DNA from: Nereocystis luetkeana
Lineage: Eukaryota > Sar > Phaeophyceae > Laminariales > Laminariaceae
Length of the DNA: 64,000 nucleotides
Direction of reading: 5' to 3'
Assembly (NCBI GenBank): GCA_031213475.1
Contig: JARUPZ010000002.1
Span: 18,153,189 to 18,217,188 of the forward strand
Shown: positions 1-11,615 of the stretch, piece after piece
Layout of the letters: every line of letters starts with the position of its first letter
How positions within the stretch are numbered: the first letter of the stretch is position 1
Program-made: the position numbers and the translations under genes
Notes under the pieces: generated by a model
What the model saw: the letters and a program-made list of their open reading frames with translations, nothing else
The model's database searches: none
What the model was told of the DNA's origin: nothing

Positions 1-342
1 GGGTACTATTTTTTATATATTCCGAGTTTCGCGCCACGTGCGCGTGGCATTGTTCTGCAATCCCTATGCACCCTGGTACATGACAAAATACATACCAAGC
101 ACCTGTTGCGTACCGGTCTGTCTCATGCTTGGTCATGCCAAGGAGAAGAACAGTCAGCGTACTGCTGTACCCGCCACACATGAAGGACGCACGCACCGTC
201 TCGTGGGCTCTGAACTTAGCGGGCCGAATTTCCTCCAGAACAGAACAACAGGGATCGGGAGGGGGGAGGGGGGCTCGGGCTCGTTCACACAAGCGAAGGG
301 GTGGTCGCCTCGGGAAGAAAGGCCGAGGTGATCTATTTCCCT

Positions 343-434
343 CCCTTTTAGGACCGCAGTCCCGTTTGGGGGACGAAGTACTTGGAAATTGAGTGGTTCG
401 TCCCCCCAAACGGGACTGAAGTCCCAACAGGGGT
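343..434. mobile_element. Family B foldback MITE (diverged)
   Basis: A 92-bp near-palindrome: one arm reads CCCTTTTAGGACCGCAGTCC and the other ends in its decayed complement. It is a family B copy with substitutions in the right arm. The TTAA flanks typical of this family are lost here. Confidence 0.8.
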
Positions 435-576
435 CAAGCAGAGACTCATCCCACCTGTGGTAATGCTTGCACGTCTTTGCCTTCTCCTCTCTCTCTCCCT
501 TCCTCCCTCCCTCCCTCCCACTATTAAATAATAATATCAATATTAACAGTCCTGAATCAGAGGCGGGGTCACACAC

Positions 577-683
577 CACGGGGGAGTGCTGTAGTAAATA
601 GGACCAAAAGTTGTTGGTAAAAGTAGGTAAATATATGGGTTTATGTCTGTACCGTAGGTCCTATTTACTGTGGTCCCCCGTAA
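577..683 (+). mobile_element. Family A foldback MITE (old copy)
   Basis: Diverged copy of the 105-bp family A element. The right arm, GGTCCCCCGTAA, is intact, but the left arm is mutated (CACGGGGGAGTGCTGTAG). It belongs to the subfamily with AAATAGGACC paired to GGTCCTATTT. Confidence 0.8.
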
Positions 684-813
684 CAGCAGGATTTTTTACC
701 ACCACCGCCCCGGCATTGTAGGGGTGCGAGGGGTCTCATGATTATTCGACGACGGGCATCCGTGATATCAAGTGCACGCCCCGCACCCACACACACGCGC
801 ACTACGTACGCCA

Positions 814-960
<147 letters not shown>

Positions 961-1082
961 CAGCAGTTTCGCTCTGTCATTTTCCCGCCCTTTCGGCCGA
1001 TGCAACTGGCCCTCGGTGTCGTGTCTTGGAACTTTTCATCTCTCAGCGAGCGTTGAAGCTGGGAAAGTGTGCACCGGGGCCG

Positions 1083-1430
1083 TGGGGGGGGGGGGGGGGG
1101 GGGCAGAGACACCTGTGACACACATCTTTTACCCAGATCGGCTCCCAAAGAAAAAATAAATGCCCCACTTGGTATATACGCATGGAAGGTAACGTGGGGA
1201 AGTGACATGGTTGAAAAGAAGTGCCGAACTTGTTGTGCCGTATACGAGCTGCTACTGCTGCTGTGTAGGATATGTGTGTGTGTGGCAGCTTGATCGAGGA
1301 CACCGGGCGTATCGTGTGCAACTTCCGCACCATCGTGGAAACTCCAGCCGAGGCTGCTGCAACCTGCAACTGAAAATGCTGCCAAATAGTCGTCTGGTCG
1401 CGAGGTACTATAGTTGTCCTAACTTTTTTG
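1083..1430. other. Gene-free stretch starting with a poly-G run
   Basis: A run of about 20 G is followed by some 330 bp without recognisable coding or repeat content. Frames crossing it overlap on both strands and match nothing. Confidence 0.5.
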
Positions 1431-1539
1431 CACCATGGTTGGGATCCTCAAGATACCAAACGTTATGTTCGCGTCAACGGCAGACGCAGCACGCAACCTC
1501 CGCCCCACCCCACCCTCATCACACCCCCCCCCTCGTCTA

Positions 1540-1612
1540 TGGTCATACGACTACGGCCATGCATGAGATCGAGTACATCTCTCCTATCGAGTACACCCCC
1601 CCCCCCCCTCCC
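1540..1612 (-). repeat. Family C repeat, head fragment
   Basis: Minus-oriented head of the family C repeat. It carries the motif complementary to GGCCGTAGTCGTATGACC and the boundary CTCTCCTATCGAGTACAC, running directly into a poly-C tract. The same head plus poly-C/G junction occurs near 13390 and 55560. Confidence 0.7.
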
Positions 1613-1689
1613 CTACTCCTCCTCCTCTCACGGCGCTTCGCGTTGGATGCAAACAATGTCAATTTTTGCACTGCCAGACTCGTGAAACT

Positions 1690-2063
1690 CCCCGCACAGG
1701 AGAACCTTTACTCCGCACAACGGGGATGATCGTATCACGCCGTGTGTAGAAGGCGAGGCACCCACGAGGGAGTTACATAGTAACCCCATTGCTGTCTCCG
1801 GAACTGGTGACGCCAGAAATGAAATCAATTCATGGACGCTGTCGTCCATATGCAAGAAAATATGCCTCCAGAGGTGGTTCTCAGTAAGATGCAGCTCACC
1901 CTTCACGCCACTCGCCGGACACATCACGGCGCTTCCCGCTTGGTGCAAGCAATGTTTGCCTGGTCGGCGAAAACCCGCCGAGCTCCGTCCCGGCATTGTA
2001 GGGATGCGTTGGTCTGTGGTCAAACGACTACGGCCATGCATGATGATGCCCCCCCCCCCCCCG
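1690..2063 (-). repeat. Family C dispersed repeat
   Basis: A 370-bp minus-strand copy of a dispersed repeat seen at seven or more places in the window. Shared blocks include the complements of TGCTTGCACCAAGCGCGAAG, GACAGCAATGGG and GGAGTAAAGGTTC. It ends in a poly-C run and lies just upstream of the globin exon at 2206. No coding capacity is visible, and the class is unknown. Confidence 0.75.
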
Positions 2064-2205
2064 CGCGCCCCCATACGACTTTTGGCGACTCATGACACGA
2101 GCACACACCCTCACCCCACCCCCCACTCCCTTCCGTCACCCGCCGCACCCGACCTCCTGCCCCCCCCTTCCCATCCTCTCCCCTCCCAACCCACGCGAAC
2201 CCCAG

Positions 2206-3311
2206 CCGTTGTTCAAGAACACCAACATGAAGAAGCAGGGCCTGATGCTCATGAAGACCTTGGGCCTCGCGGTCGGCATGCTGACCAACATGCAGAAGCT
2301 CGTCCCCGTCCTGCAGAGCCTGGGCCGCAGGCATGTTTCGTACGGGGTTGACGGCCGACATGTACCCCTCCGTGGCGCAGGCGTTGCTGCTGACCCTCGA
2401 CAAGGGGCTGGGGGGCGAGTGCACCCAGCAGACGAGGGAGGCGTGGGGTTGGGCGCTGGGGGTGATCTCGGGCGTCTGCATAGATGCGGCTAGGAAAGTC
2501 GACCCTGAGTATGGACAGGCGAAGGCTGATAAGGTGGAACAGCCGAACGTGGAGGAGGCGGAGGGGGGGGGGGGGGGAGCAGGAAGCGGGGGGGCGGGGG
2601 GTGGGGCAGGAGGACGAGGGGAAGGAGGAGGAGGAGGAGGAGGCGGAAGTAGAGGAGGAGGAGGAGGAAGAAGCGGAAGCGGAGGAGGGGCCGGGGGAGG
2701 AAATGGAGGACGTCAGCGACGACAAGGCGAAGGCCGAGGAAAACACTATTGCTACCAGTAAGGAACGTACGGCGACCGACGGGAGCAATACAGACGGAAG
2801 CACGACCGACGAAAGTACAACTGAGGAAAGCACGAATACCAGCAAGGAAATCGCCGCCTCCACCACCACCACCACCACCACCACCACCACCACCACCAGC
2901 AGAGGAAGCATGGCCGACGGAATAACAGAAGACGGAAACGCCACCAGCGTCACCAAAAAAGGCACCACCACCACCACCACCACCACCACCAAGAAGAGCA
3001 GCACCATTACGGAAAGCACTACCGACGGATGCACCAAGGAAGGCACAACCAATACCGTCGAAGAAACCGGGTCGAAGGAGGATGAGATGTCGGTCGACGA
3101 AAAAGAAATCATCAACAAAAAGGAAGGGGGCGGTGCGGGGGGAGGGGGGGGAGGGGAAAAAAGTCCGCTGTCGGATTTCAAGTTGAAGCTGAACTTGAAC
3201 GATAACTTGAAGCAGAAAGATATTGCAAAAGAAAAGGTGAAACACCAAGCTATCCAGTGCCCGACGATTAGATTGGGGATGACGGCGGAGCAGTTGGCGG
3301 AGATGGAGTAG
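2206..3311 (+). pseudogene. Globin gene, 3' exon with two frameshifts and a long acidic/Thr-rich tail
   Basis: The exon begins after a C-rich tract ending CCCCAG, a good splice acceptor, and reads PLFKNTNMKKQG. This is the CD-to-E region of a globin with Gln at E7. Codon 43 (2332-2334) is His in RRHVSYGV, the expected proximal F8 ligand. One extra base near 2341-2348 breaks the frame. The next frame continues TADMYPSVAQALLLTLDKGL through the G and H helices. A 15-G run at 2563-2577 breaks it again, after which a tail rich in Glu, Lys and Thr (two ACC tracts) runs to TAG at 3309. A closely similar exon, with intact frame, lies at 18623-19243. The exon encoding helices A to C is not found between 1 and 2205, so it is upstream of the window or lost. 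The breaks may be real decay or base-calling errors in G runs, since the long tail has stayed open. The globin identity is strong; activity is unproven. Confidence 0.75.
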
Positions 3312-3370
3312 AGCGAGATTATGTAATATACCTGGTAGTTTGTACCTGCTATATTATGCCGCCGTTTTTT

Positions 3371-3905
3371 ACTGGTCGCGCGGGCCCACGGGAATCCTCC
3401 GCTCTGATCGACGTGTAGGAGGCGAGACAGATGAGGGAGTAGAACGAGGGCAGATTGTACCCGGCGCTAAACGATACTGCCGTTGTTCATTGGTCGGGCC
3501 CATGGGAATTCCGGGCTCTGATTGGCTGAGGAGGCGAGAGAGGTGATGGAGTAGAAGGAGCGTAGTTTGTAGCTGCTGTTTTTCATTGGCCGGGCCCGTA
3601 GAAATACAACGTTCTGATTGGCTCAGGGAGCGAGAGGTAGATAACACCCTGCCCGGAAATAATATAAAAGACCCGTTTGGATATTGACACGAATGTCCAA
3701 ACGGTCCTTTCGTTTCCGAACAGAGTCGTATGGAAGATCCTGCCAATTTTTATTGGTCGGGATCGTGGGAATGCCGCGCCCTGATTGGTTTCAATGCAAG
3801 AAAGATGGTGAGAAGTGGAAGTAGCATAGATTGTACTCGACGCAAACCATGCCGCCCTATTATCAATGGTCGAGCCCATGGGAATGCCGCGCTCTGGCTG
3901 GGTTA
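3371..3905 (+). repeat. Divergent tandem repeat carrying paired ATTGG boxes
   Basis: Five imperfect units start near 3371, 3488, 3584, 3751 and 3864. Each has a core like ATTGGTCGGGCCCATGGGAA followed about 28 bp later by CTGATTGG, so most units hold two inverted CCAAT boxes. The array lies just 3' of the globin exon and ends at a poly-C run (about 3930-3956). It could be a decayed satellite or a regulatory array. Confidence 0.7.
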
Positions 3906-3926
3906 AGAAACGAGATGAAAGAGAGA

Positions 3927-3957
<31 letters not shown>

Positions 3958-3984
3958 CGTCCTTATCCCGAGTGTTTCATCGTC

Positions 3985-4234
3985 CGTACTTCTGAGCATG
4001 AAGGACAATCCTTTTAAGTTGGCATTATAGCGTATGATTTAGAAAGCTCAGCCCCTTTTTTTGTGAAATGCAAAGATTTTCCCACACTGAGTTCAAGCAC
4101 TGTTTGGCCCAAAAAGCAATGTGTGTGCAGTTCCGTAGGCGTTTAGAGGGGGAGGGGTCCGCTCGCTCCTGTCCCCTCCCCTCTTCAAACGGTTACCTGT
4201 TGAATAAAAAAAAAAAGTGGAGGGTTTTCCTGCG
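3985..4234. other. Unassigned spacer
   Basis: No gene or repeat is recognised here apart from a short A run near 4206. Confidence 0.4.
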
Positions 4235-4440
4235 TCGGGCAGATCATGATCTACGTAGACCATCTAGATTGTATCTCGACCGGCGTGAGACGGTGTGGAG
4301 GAGCTGTATAGTACAGATCCAACCCACTAAACATCTACTATATCACGCAGATCATCGGCGCGATCTACATCATGCAGATGAGAGATAATATCCGCTCTGA
4401 TCTAATCTACTTTGGGGGACCGTCTGATCTGTTGCGTGTA
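4235..4440. repeat. GATC/ATCTAC-rich dispersed repeat (family L)
   Basis: The stretch is full of AGATCATGATCTACG-like words in both orientations and contains CAGATCCAACCCA. The same words recur at 12900-12990, 14850-14950, 17695-17950 and 61905-62030. Boundaries are unclear and there is no coding content. Confidence 0.45.
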
Positions 4441-4689
4441 TGGAGGGATTCTCGTTTCTGTCGGCGTGGCGTAATCGCGGTCCCATCCCAAGCCCGGATA
4501 GGTAGTGGCGAGGGGTTAACATTAGAGGCGGGGCGGGGGGGAGCGTCGCGATGTCGTGTAGTCGATATTGGGCTCTACCGCGATTCGGACTGGAATCAGC
4601 TGGTGGTAGCTGAGATATGTACTTCATTTTGTGCACGCAACGGTGCTCGGTATTACCATTTGTACTGATAATAGTACATGAGTGTGTTT

Positions 4690-5010
4690 CGGAGGGCACA
4701 CATATATACTCGGGTATACTCAGGCTCCAAGCCCGGTTGTTTTGGTGCTATACTCGGGTATGTACCCGGGTACCAAAGCAGATTGTTCGGTTCACATACG
4801 GGCATATACCAGGTACTCGGGTACCAAACCCGAATAGTTGGGTCATAGTCGGGTATGTGCCCGGCTGTTCTGGTCATCCTCGTGCATGTACCCGGGTACA
4901 TAACCCGGTTGTTTTGGTCATACACAGGTATGTACCCGGGTACCCAACCCGGTTGTTTTGGTCATACTCGGGTATAGTCGGTTATGTACCAGAGTACCCC
5001 AAGAATTTCT
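4690..5010 (+). repeat. Tandem repeat, about 44-50 bp units
   Basis: About six units share CCCGGTTGTTTTGGTCATAC and TATGTACCCGGGTACC. The last two units are 44 bp and nearly identical; the earlier ones are more diverged. One unit contains a TACCAGGTA 9-mer at 4807. Confidence 0.8.
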
Positions 5011-5019
5011 TCCCCTAGT

Positions 5020-6060
5020 AAACGCACCCTTGAAGTGTATTTAGCGCTGGAGGCAGGTCGCCTGTATATCGTTATTTAGCAGCATTGAGTTTTTTTTTTC
5101 CACGAGCTGTAGCGCTGGCCTGCCGGTTCGAGGCGTGCGTGCTATTTGAAGAAGATAGGTATAGCTCTTTTATTTCCTCCCCTCTTTGAGTGCATGCACG
5201 TCCATGCCCGCATGCGTGCCAGTGCACGTACACACCTTTTGCGACCCTTGTTTTATTCGCTTTTGATTGTTTGGAGGATTTGGGAGTGCTTGCTCGCATG
5301 CATGCGTACATCGCCTGATACGTACACCACGCACCGTTGGTGGGGGGGGGGGGGGTGAAGAAGGGTCGGGGGGGGGGGGGGGGGGGGGGGGCGCTCTTTC
5401 CTATGGGATGGCTTGTAGCGATCGTTTAATCTGATTGGGTTCAAGCGCTCGGCGTTGTGTGTGTGGTTGTTGTAAATACTCCACCACTACGTGTGAGGCG
5501 ACTTTCGGAGTCAGCTTGGAGCCCTTTGGGGCTTTCGAAGACACGCCTCGACCGGCGGTGTCGAAAACAAAAGACGACGGACTCAAGAAGGTAGCCCGCG
5601 CCCGGTGTAGGGTGTGTGCCCGAAGCCCGAACTGCACTATAAGGAGCTGAACGGCGTGGGCCCAGGCAGCATACGATGGTGATCGATACTTGTGATTCTG
5701 CACCTTTTCCCGACCGCTTTTGATTTGATGAGATCGCACCTGCCGGAGTTTTATTTTTTTGTTGCTATACTTTCAAGCAAGTAAGCAAAAAGGTCATAAC
5801 TGTGGTTTCGCGTCAGTTATTACCCTTTTTCTGGAGAGGGAGAGGGTATGTGTTTTTTGTTTTGGCGTCAGTGGGGATGAGTGTCCAATTTTTCGTAGTT
5901 TTTCTTTTTTTTCCCCCCCTTTTATGTTCTCACTCTATGTTATGATTATGCACAGAGAGTGTCCGAACTGACAAGTGAGAGTGGGATCCCGCTTAGATTT
6001 ATTTTATGCTGCACGTAGTCACTCTTGGCTTTTCCCTGCAGGGGTCGAAAACGTCAACGG
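5020..6060. other. Gene-poor stretch with poly-G runs
   Basis: Two long G runs occur at about 5341-5354 and 5370-5391. A short Cys-containing frame at 5435-5650 has no recognisable family. Nothing else can be supported. Confidence 0.4.
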
Positions 6061-6076
6061 GTTACGGCCTAGCCGG

Positions 6077-6320
6077 GGGGGGGGGGGGGGGGGGGGGGGG
6101 CAGAACTCATGTCATGCGTGGCCGTAGTCGTATGACCATAGACCCTCGCATCCCCGCCCTGCCGCCGGGACGGAGAGCACGGCGGGTTTCCACCGACCAC
6201 GCAGATTTTACTAGCACCAAGCGCGAACCGAAACGTGAGGTGTTCGGTGAGTCGCATGCAGGGTGAGCTGCACCCTGCTAAGAACCGTTTTTGAGATGAA
6301 TTTTCGTGCATCTGAGGTGG
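6077..6320 (+). repeat. Family C dispersed repeat, truncated
   Basis: Starts with a G run of about 25 bases, then GGCCGTAGTCGTATGACC, the block ending TGCTTGCACCAAGCGCGAAG in diverged form, and GGGTGAGCTGCA. It lacks the distal half present at 52697-53235. Confidence 0.75.
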
Positions 6321-6329
6321 CCGGAGAGG

Positions 6330-8770
6330 GGGAGGGGGAGGGTTCTCGGTTGACAGATAGCGTACGTGTGATACGCGCCAGGTACCGTATATAAGTAGAG
6401 CACGGGGCCGACGCCTGAGCTACGAACAAATCGCTTGCAGTGATTGAAAGTGTTTTTATTTTTCATGTACCCGAGGCCACATCAGACAGGTTGCGGCGCC
6501 GGGGTACAATGAGGCGGTATGGGACGCATGGACCACCCGACTAACGCTGTGTTGTCCGGGTTTTGTCTCTGCGTGTGTGTTTAGTTTTGGGTTTGATCGC
6601 TCACACGTTGTTGCGGGTAGCCGCGTTACATACTCGTGTATAGCTCTCGCCTCGTTTTTCATGTCTACTAAGCATAGAGGCGAGCGAGAGGGGTGTGGTT
6701 CCTCTTTTTTCAAAGGTACATCAGAAACAATCGCCTCCGTAGGTGTCAAATAGAGGGAGATACATACGAAGTTCGGATGCCATATCATACCTGTACGGTA
6801 ACATTGTTGTGGGAAAAGGAAGTGGAGTCTGGGCGGGATCGGGGAAGAAAGTAAAAACGAATCGAGAGGGATTTGGGGGGATGAAGAAGAGGATAAGTCA
6901 CCGCGCGCGAGCCGGATAGTTTTCTCGGACGTCTGTGAGAGTCTGCCGCGGTGACCCCCAACCAAAATGATGTAACGGGGGGTCATAGGCATGGTAATCA
7001 AAACCCTCGATGAACAGCCATACCCCTAAGTTTTCACACAATATGCGGTTCTGAACACCATGATATGCCCCCCCCGCAATAGCCGGAAACACAAGGGAGG
7101 CGTGTTGGCCGCGGGACGAGCTTTACATACCCAACGTCTGGAGCGAAACGCTGGCGGGAAGAAAACAAAACAGCCCTAGACGGCTGGCTGCATACGAACG
7201 GCAGCATTGAGAGGGAAGGCTGCAGCTTACAAAATACCTGGTATATTATATATACACCAGGTGGACAAATTGCAGCGTTCTTTTTTTTTTGCGGCATTGA
7301 GGATGGGATGGGATGGGATGGGGGTCCTCTTTTCCGTTTTGGTGTTGTCTTTTTCGTTCGCCTTGTGTTCACACTTTTTAGCTGTCTTTGCAGGTCTTTG
7401 TGTTTTCTTGTTGTTACTTTTTGTGTTTTTTTTTTAGGTACGAACTCGTATTTTGTGATTTGTATCGCGGTGTTGTTGGACCAAAAAGTGTGAGTGCGCA
7501 CGCGCTGCTTTCCGCTGAAGACTGCGGCCTGGTCACCCGAGAAAAATCGAAGAATTGAACGTGTTCGTATCATGCGGTGTGTCTACTATGACATAGACCG
7601 CTGAGATTGCTGGAGACTACGGGCGAAGCCGTGGCTGGGAAAGCTGAGCCCTGAGACAAGAAGATGAGGCAGGGTTGGAAGCAACAGAGAGGGTTTGAAC
7701 GTGCAAGCTGTGAAACGGTTCGAGATTCGAGACCACTCGCCCGATTGGTGAGTTTTGATTAAACCGATCGTTGTATAACCGAATCGACAAAATGAAACAA
7801 ATATTATACCCGGTACTTGACACGTGGTGACGAGTAGCATTCTGCTGAGCAAAGCACAAAGACCATGACAACATTCACTGGAGATAAACATATATATCAA
7901 AGGCGGCTACTAAACAGAATGTTACGAAATATTCTTGATCACAGCAGTGCACACAAATTGGACTGTGCGAATCGTACGCGAGTTTCACAACGCATCATAC
8001 CGGCTGCTATTGGTTTCCTACCACCCGTTCGTCCGCTTACCACACGCACGGGGTCCCAAGCCTATCCCGTCCACTGGCACAGGGTGCCAAGCCTGACCCG
8101 TCCACTTTTCTCCATTATCATCTCGATCGGGTTCACCATATCATCCCTGGGTTCACCATGTTATGGCTGGCCTAAGGTCAAATTCTTCTACACTCAACTT
8201 GAATTCAGCTTGAATGAATTGTAGGCTCGATATGGCACTCACGGGGCCTCCATTTCTCGTTATCCATCTGCTGAACCCGTGCATCGGGTGGGTAGAATGT
8301 TCCTTTCTCGCATCGCGACAAATCCAAGATTCAAGCGGCTACTCGAGGATGCACTATATGATAGCATGCAATGTGTGCATGATCCGTGTGGTATACAAAG
8401 ACAGCATGCATGGTGCGTGACATTGGTTCACAAAAAATATTTCCTCTTTTCTTGGCCGTTTTCGTACGTGAGGGTTTTTACCCCGACCTCCAAGATACTG
8501 ACCCCGCGTGTGTACAGCTTCGGGACATTGAAAACCTTGGATTATATTTGACTGCCGTCCCCTTCCCACCAGAGCGCGGCGGGGAGTGCCTAACTTCTTG
8601 ATTTCCATCGATACTCTATACGCAGGCCTTCCACGCACAGCTAGCACCAGGTAGCGACGACCCATCTGTGTTGGCCATAACCTATTATAATAAAAGAAAA
8701 AGAAAGCAATAAACCTATTATAATATATATATATATATATTCGTAAAGTATATTTCCCTTGTGTACCTGC
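6330..8770. other. Gene-free stretch
   Basis: No protein domain, RNA gene or dispersed repeat was recognised over about 2.4 kb. It holds one TACCAGGTA (7235), a GGGAT pentamer run near 7302-7322 and an (AT)n tract near 8722. Frames longer than 100 codons on the minus strand lack family features. Confidence 0.4.
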
Positions 8771-8777
8771 TTCTTAA

Positions 8778-8867
8778 CCCCTTTAGAACCGCAGTCCCGT
8801 TTTCGGGACAAACTACTTGAAATTTGAGTGGTTTGTCCCCAAAAACGGAACTGCGGCTCTAAAAGGG
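8778..8867. mobile_element. Family B MITE with TTAA flanks
   Basis: A 90-bp palindrome with arms beginning CCCCTTTAGAACCGCAGTCC. It is flanked by TTAA at 8774-8777 and at 8868-8871. TTAA duplication with ends starting CCC is the hallmark of piggyBac-type insertion. Confidence 0.9.
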
Positions 8868-9391
8868 TTAACCCCATTCGGACTCCGGGATAGCTGTTAC
8901 CTAAACAGTGACATTTTCGCTGCTACCAACCGGGTCCGAGCGGCGATAGCGCCCAACGCTAAGGGTAGGATCATGCTGTGCCGGTGCCGTGCGACTCCTT
9001 GCTTCAACCATTGTAACTCCGACGCCATGTTGCAGAATATCCCCCCCCCCAATCACGCAGTCAGTCGCCGTTGCTGGAACTGTCACCTTTCATCGTCACG
9101 TTTCCTCTCTCAAGTTTCGAGAGGGTTAACACCGTTAGGACCGCCCTCTCGTTGTGGGTCGAAAGGCACTTCGAAAAAGAGCCCTATCTTGGTGTGTGTG
9201 CAAGCGCAGCTAAAGTCAATGTACCGACCTTCGACAAGGTGTTCCTCAAGACGAACAAGAAGAAAAAGAAAAAGAAGAAGAAGAAGAAAAAGAAGAGCTG
9301 GAAGGCATTAAAAAAAGGACGTCATTGTTTACGATATACATCAAGGCCGCGGGGGACCTTATCCAAAGTTACAAGGAGGAACGGGATACTA

Positions 9392-9496
9392 ATACGGGGG
9401 GCCATAGTTAACAGGACCAAATATTGTTAGTAAAAATGGTTAAATATATAGGTTTTTATGTGTGCCATAGGTCCTGTTAACTATGGTCCCCCGTGA
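9392..9496 (+). mobile_element. Family A MITE
   Basis: 105-bp copy with arms reading ACGGGGGGCCATAGTTAACA and its complement, and the usual AT-rich centre (TTGTTAGTAAAAATGG). The outermost bases of both arms are mutated. Confidence 0.9.
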
Positions 9497-9540
9497 AGGA
9501 GACGAATGCGACGTCTAGAAATTAGCGCACTTGCAAAACA

Positions 9541-9775
9541 GCGAAAAAAACGATCGCTATCCTAGGAGAGTTAGAAGATGGCCACAGGCGCCGAAACAAG
9601 AAGGGGATCTAAGATAAGCTATCCGTTTTTTTTTATGTAATATATATATGGAAACAACGTAATGAGCGCACAACTGTTTTGGAGGTGTCTCTTATCAGGA
9701 GGAGTAGGAACGGTGTGGTCGATGGTCAAACGTCCAAGGTAAATAACAAATTAAATGAGTACGCCCCCCCCCCCC
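9541..9775 (+). repeat. Family I repeat ending in poly-C
   Basis: A 235-bp sequence shared with 42445-42682. Common words are ACGATCGCTATCCTAGGAGA, GGAAACAACGTAAT and GAGTACGCCCCCC. Both copies end at a poly-C run, so the run appears to be part of the element. Confidence 0.75.
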
Positions 9776-9799
9776 TCCCCTCTCTCCCCCGCCATCGCC

Positions 9800-10815
9800 G
9801 GGTTTCCGGGTGACTCAAATAGGGGGCGCCATACTGATACTGGTACTAATCAGAACCCATCATACATACAAAAAAAGCCTAAATATTCTACCAGGTAGGA
9901 GTTTTACGAAGCACATTTGATCCTGATTATTATGTGTTCCCGCGTAATACTAGCTAGATACTCGAAGTATGTTTTCGGAGGAGTAGTAATTCCCGCCGTT
10001 TTTTTTTCCGAAAATATTTAGTGCCTACCCGCGCCTACCCGACAATATACGTCCTTGAGAGAACCTCGATGGCTTTAACGGCACGCCCATGGTTAGGCCA
10101 GGAGCCTCATGGTACAGGCCAATCAGCGTTCGTTTTTTTTTTTAATCCCAACCTAGGTTGTGACATCGCTCTGCATCGCGCACTTGACCTATTCCCCAAC
10201 CCACACTATTGCTCAGAAACGAGCCTACTTTGTCGCGCCTGTCGCAGCATCCATTGTTTGGAGGATCAGTTTTGAAACGTCCTTCGTCTATCGGAGCAAA
10301 CTGAACCAGCACACCGGCCTCAAGCAAGCCGTCATGATTAATTATCCTAATCGCGGTTCTAACTTGACACACGCACTATTATTCTGAATGCGTGCTTAAC
10401 GCCCCCACCCATATCCATCATCACAAGTTCCACGACTACCTCAGCATCAGAGAGGATTTGCGGCCTGTACGAGTTCAAGATGGGCCCGTACGGGACCCCC
10501 TTCGCATGCTCACCATAGATGTTGAAGGCCCTGCAGGCACCCCGGCGAGGGACCTGGCTCTTTGAAGCACCCTCGAGCTTTCCATTTCCCAATGAACTGG
10601 GTAGTAAGTCTTTAGCGGTAGTAGAGAGGCGCAGCCAGTCTCCATCCGTGGTGCGGATGCGCCGAGCAACCGCTGTGCACAGCACTGGCTGAGTGGCGGC
10701 CATAAAAATACGAGTAGGGCCGTACGAAAGACACTCCACGCAGTTCCTGATTGGAAAGGGGTCCTCTCCATCTGCTCAAGGCTCACGCTGCAAGGCACAG
10801 GTGCGGCCGACTGCA
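9800..10815. other. Unassigned DNA
   Basis: No recognisable gene. Frames on the minus strand at 10359-10816 overlap one another and show no domain signature. No dispersed repeat was identified. Confidence 0.35.
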
Positions 10816-10819
10816 AATA

Positions 10820-10875
10820 TTACGGGGGGCCATAGTTAATGGGACCAAATATTGTTAGTAAAAATGGTTAAATAA
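10820..10875 (+). mobile_element. Family A MITE, left half only
   Basis: Only the first half of the element is present: left arm plus TTGTTAGTAAAAATGGTTAA. The sequence then departs from the family, so the right arm is deleted. Confidence 0.85.
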
Positions 10876-11516
10876 GCGAAAAGTCTTTTTTTAGCACTTA
10901 CCTGATACCCTGATATTGTTTTTGTAGCTATCAGAGAGCGACGAAGGGTGCGTAGTAAGAGCTCCGATGCTGTAGAAGTGTAAATGTAGCCCCTGATAAG
11001 GTGGCAGGTGTATGATTGAGGAAGCAGTGTTCGACAGCCTGAAGATATGTTTTTTGGGGGGCTACTCGATTTCAACGACAGATGAGACCATGAGCTCATT
11101 TTCAAGAATAATACCCTCTGATTATGCTTTTCATCGTGCAACATTCGCTCGCGCCTCCTCGTAATCGTTTCTAGTTCGTTGATTTTCACGGGTGAAGCTG
11201 CTAACTCGCGGTGAGTTCACGACGTTGGCATTGGCAGAGTTCCTGGCGTTGCCATTGGCAGCAAACGTCGGCCAGATACGGATCGGGTTGCCTCAGACAA
11301 AAACATGGTCTGACTCACGAAACTTTGAAGGAAAAAAAAAAACGTAAGGAAATATTCGGCTTCGTTGGTCGTATACGTCGCCCGCTGGCTGGCTCCGAAA
11401 AAAACGAGCCCCATTTCGTTTTGGAGCTCGGCGCCAATTAAATTCGATCGTCGGCTCCGGGTAAGACCATGCGCGTGCTGTGCGGTCATTCCCGTGGTTT
11501 CAGCTGTTACGGGGTA

Positions 11517-11615
11517 CCACAGTTAAGAGGACCAAATACTGTTGGTAAGCACAGGGGGTTGTACAGGTTTTTGTGTTTACCGTACGTCCTATTTATTCAC
11601 TGTGGCCCCCCGGAA
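11517..11615 (+). mobile_element. Family A MITE (diverged)
   Basis: Left arm TTACGGGGTACCACAGTTAA and right arm GGCCCCCCGGAA flank a variant centre. A slightly shortened, older copy. Confidence 0.8.

Noticed and set aside
2249-3248. Long minus-strand frames opposite the globin tail
   Set aside because: Mirror frames of the GAG and ACC repeats; Ser/Val/Phe-rich without motifs.
5435-5650. Small Cys-containing frame
   Set aside because: Cys spacing suggests no known finger or toxin fold, and there is no supporting context.
9071-9430. Lys-rich frame following FDKVFLKTN
   Set aside because: The Lys tract is an AAG/AAA simple repeat, the frame runs into a MITE, and no family is recognised.
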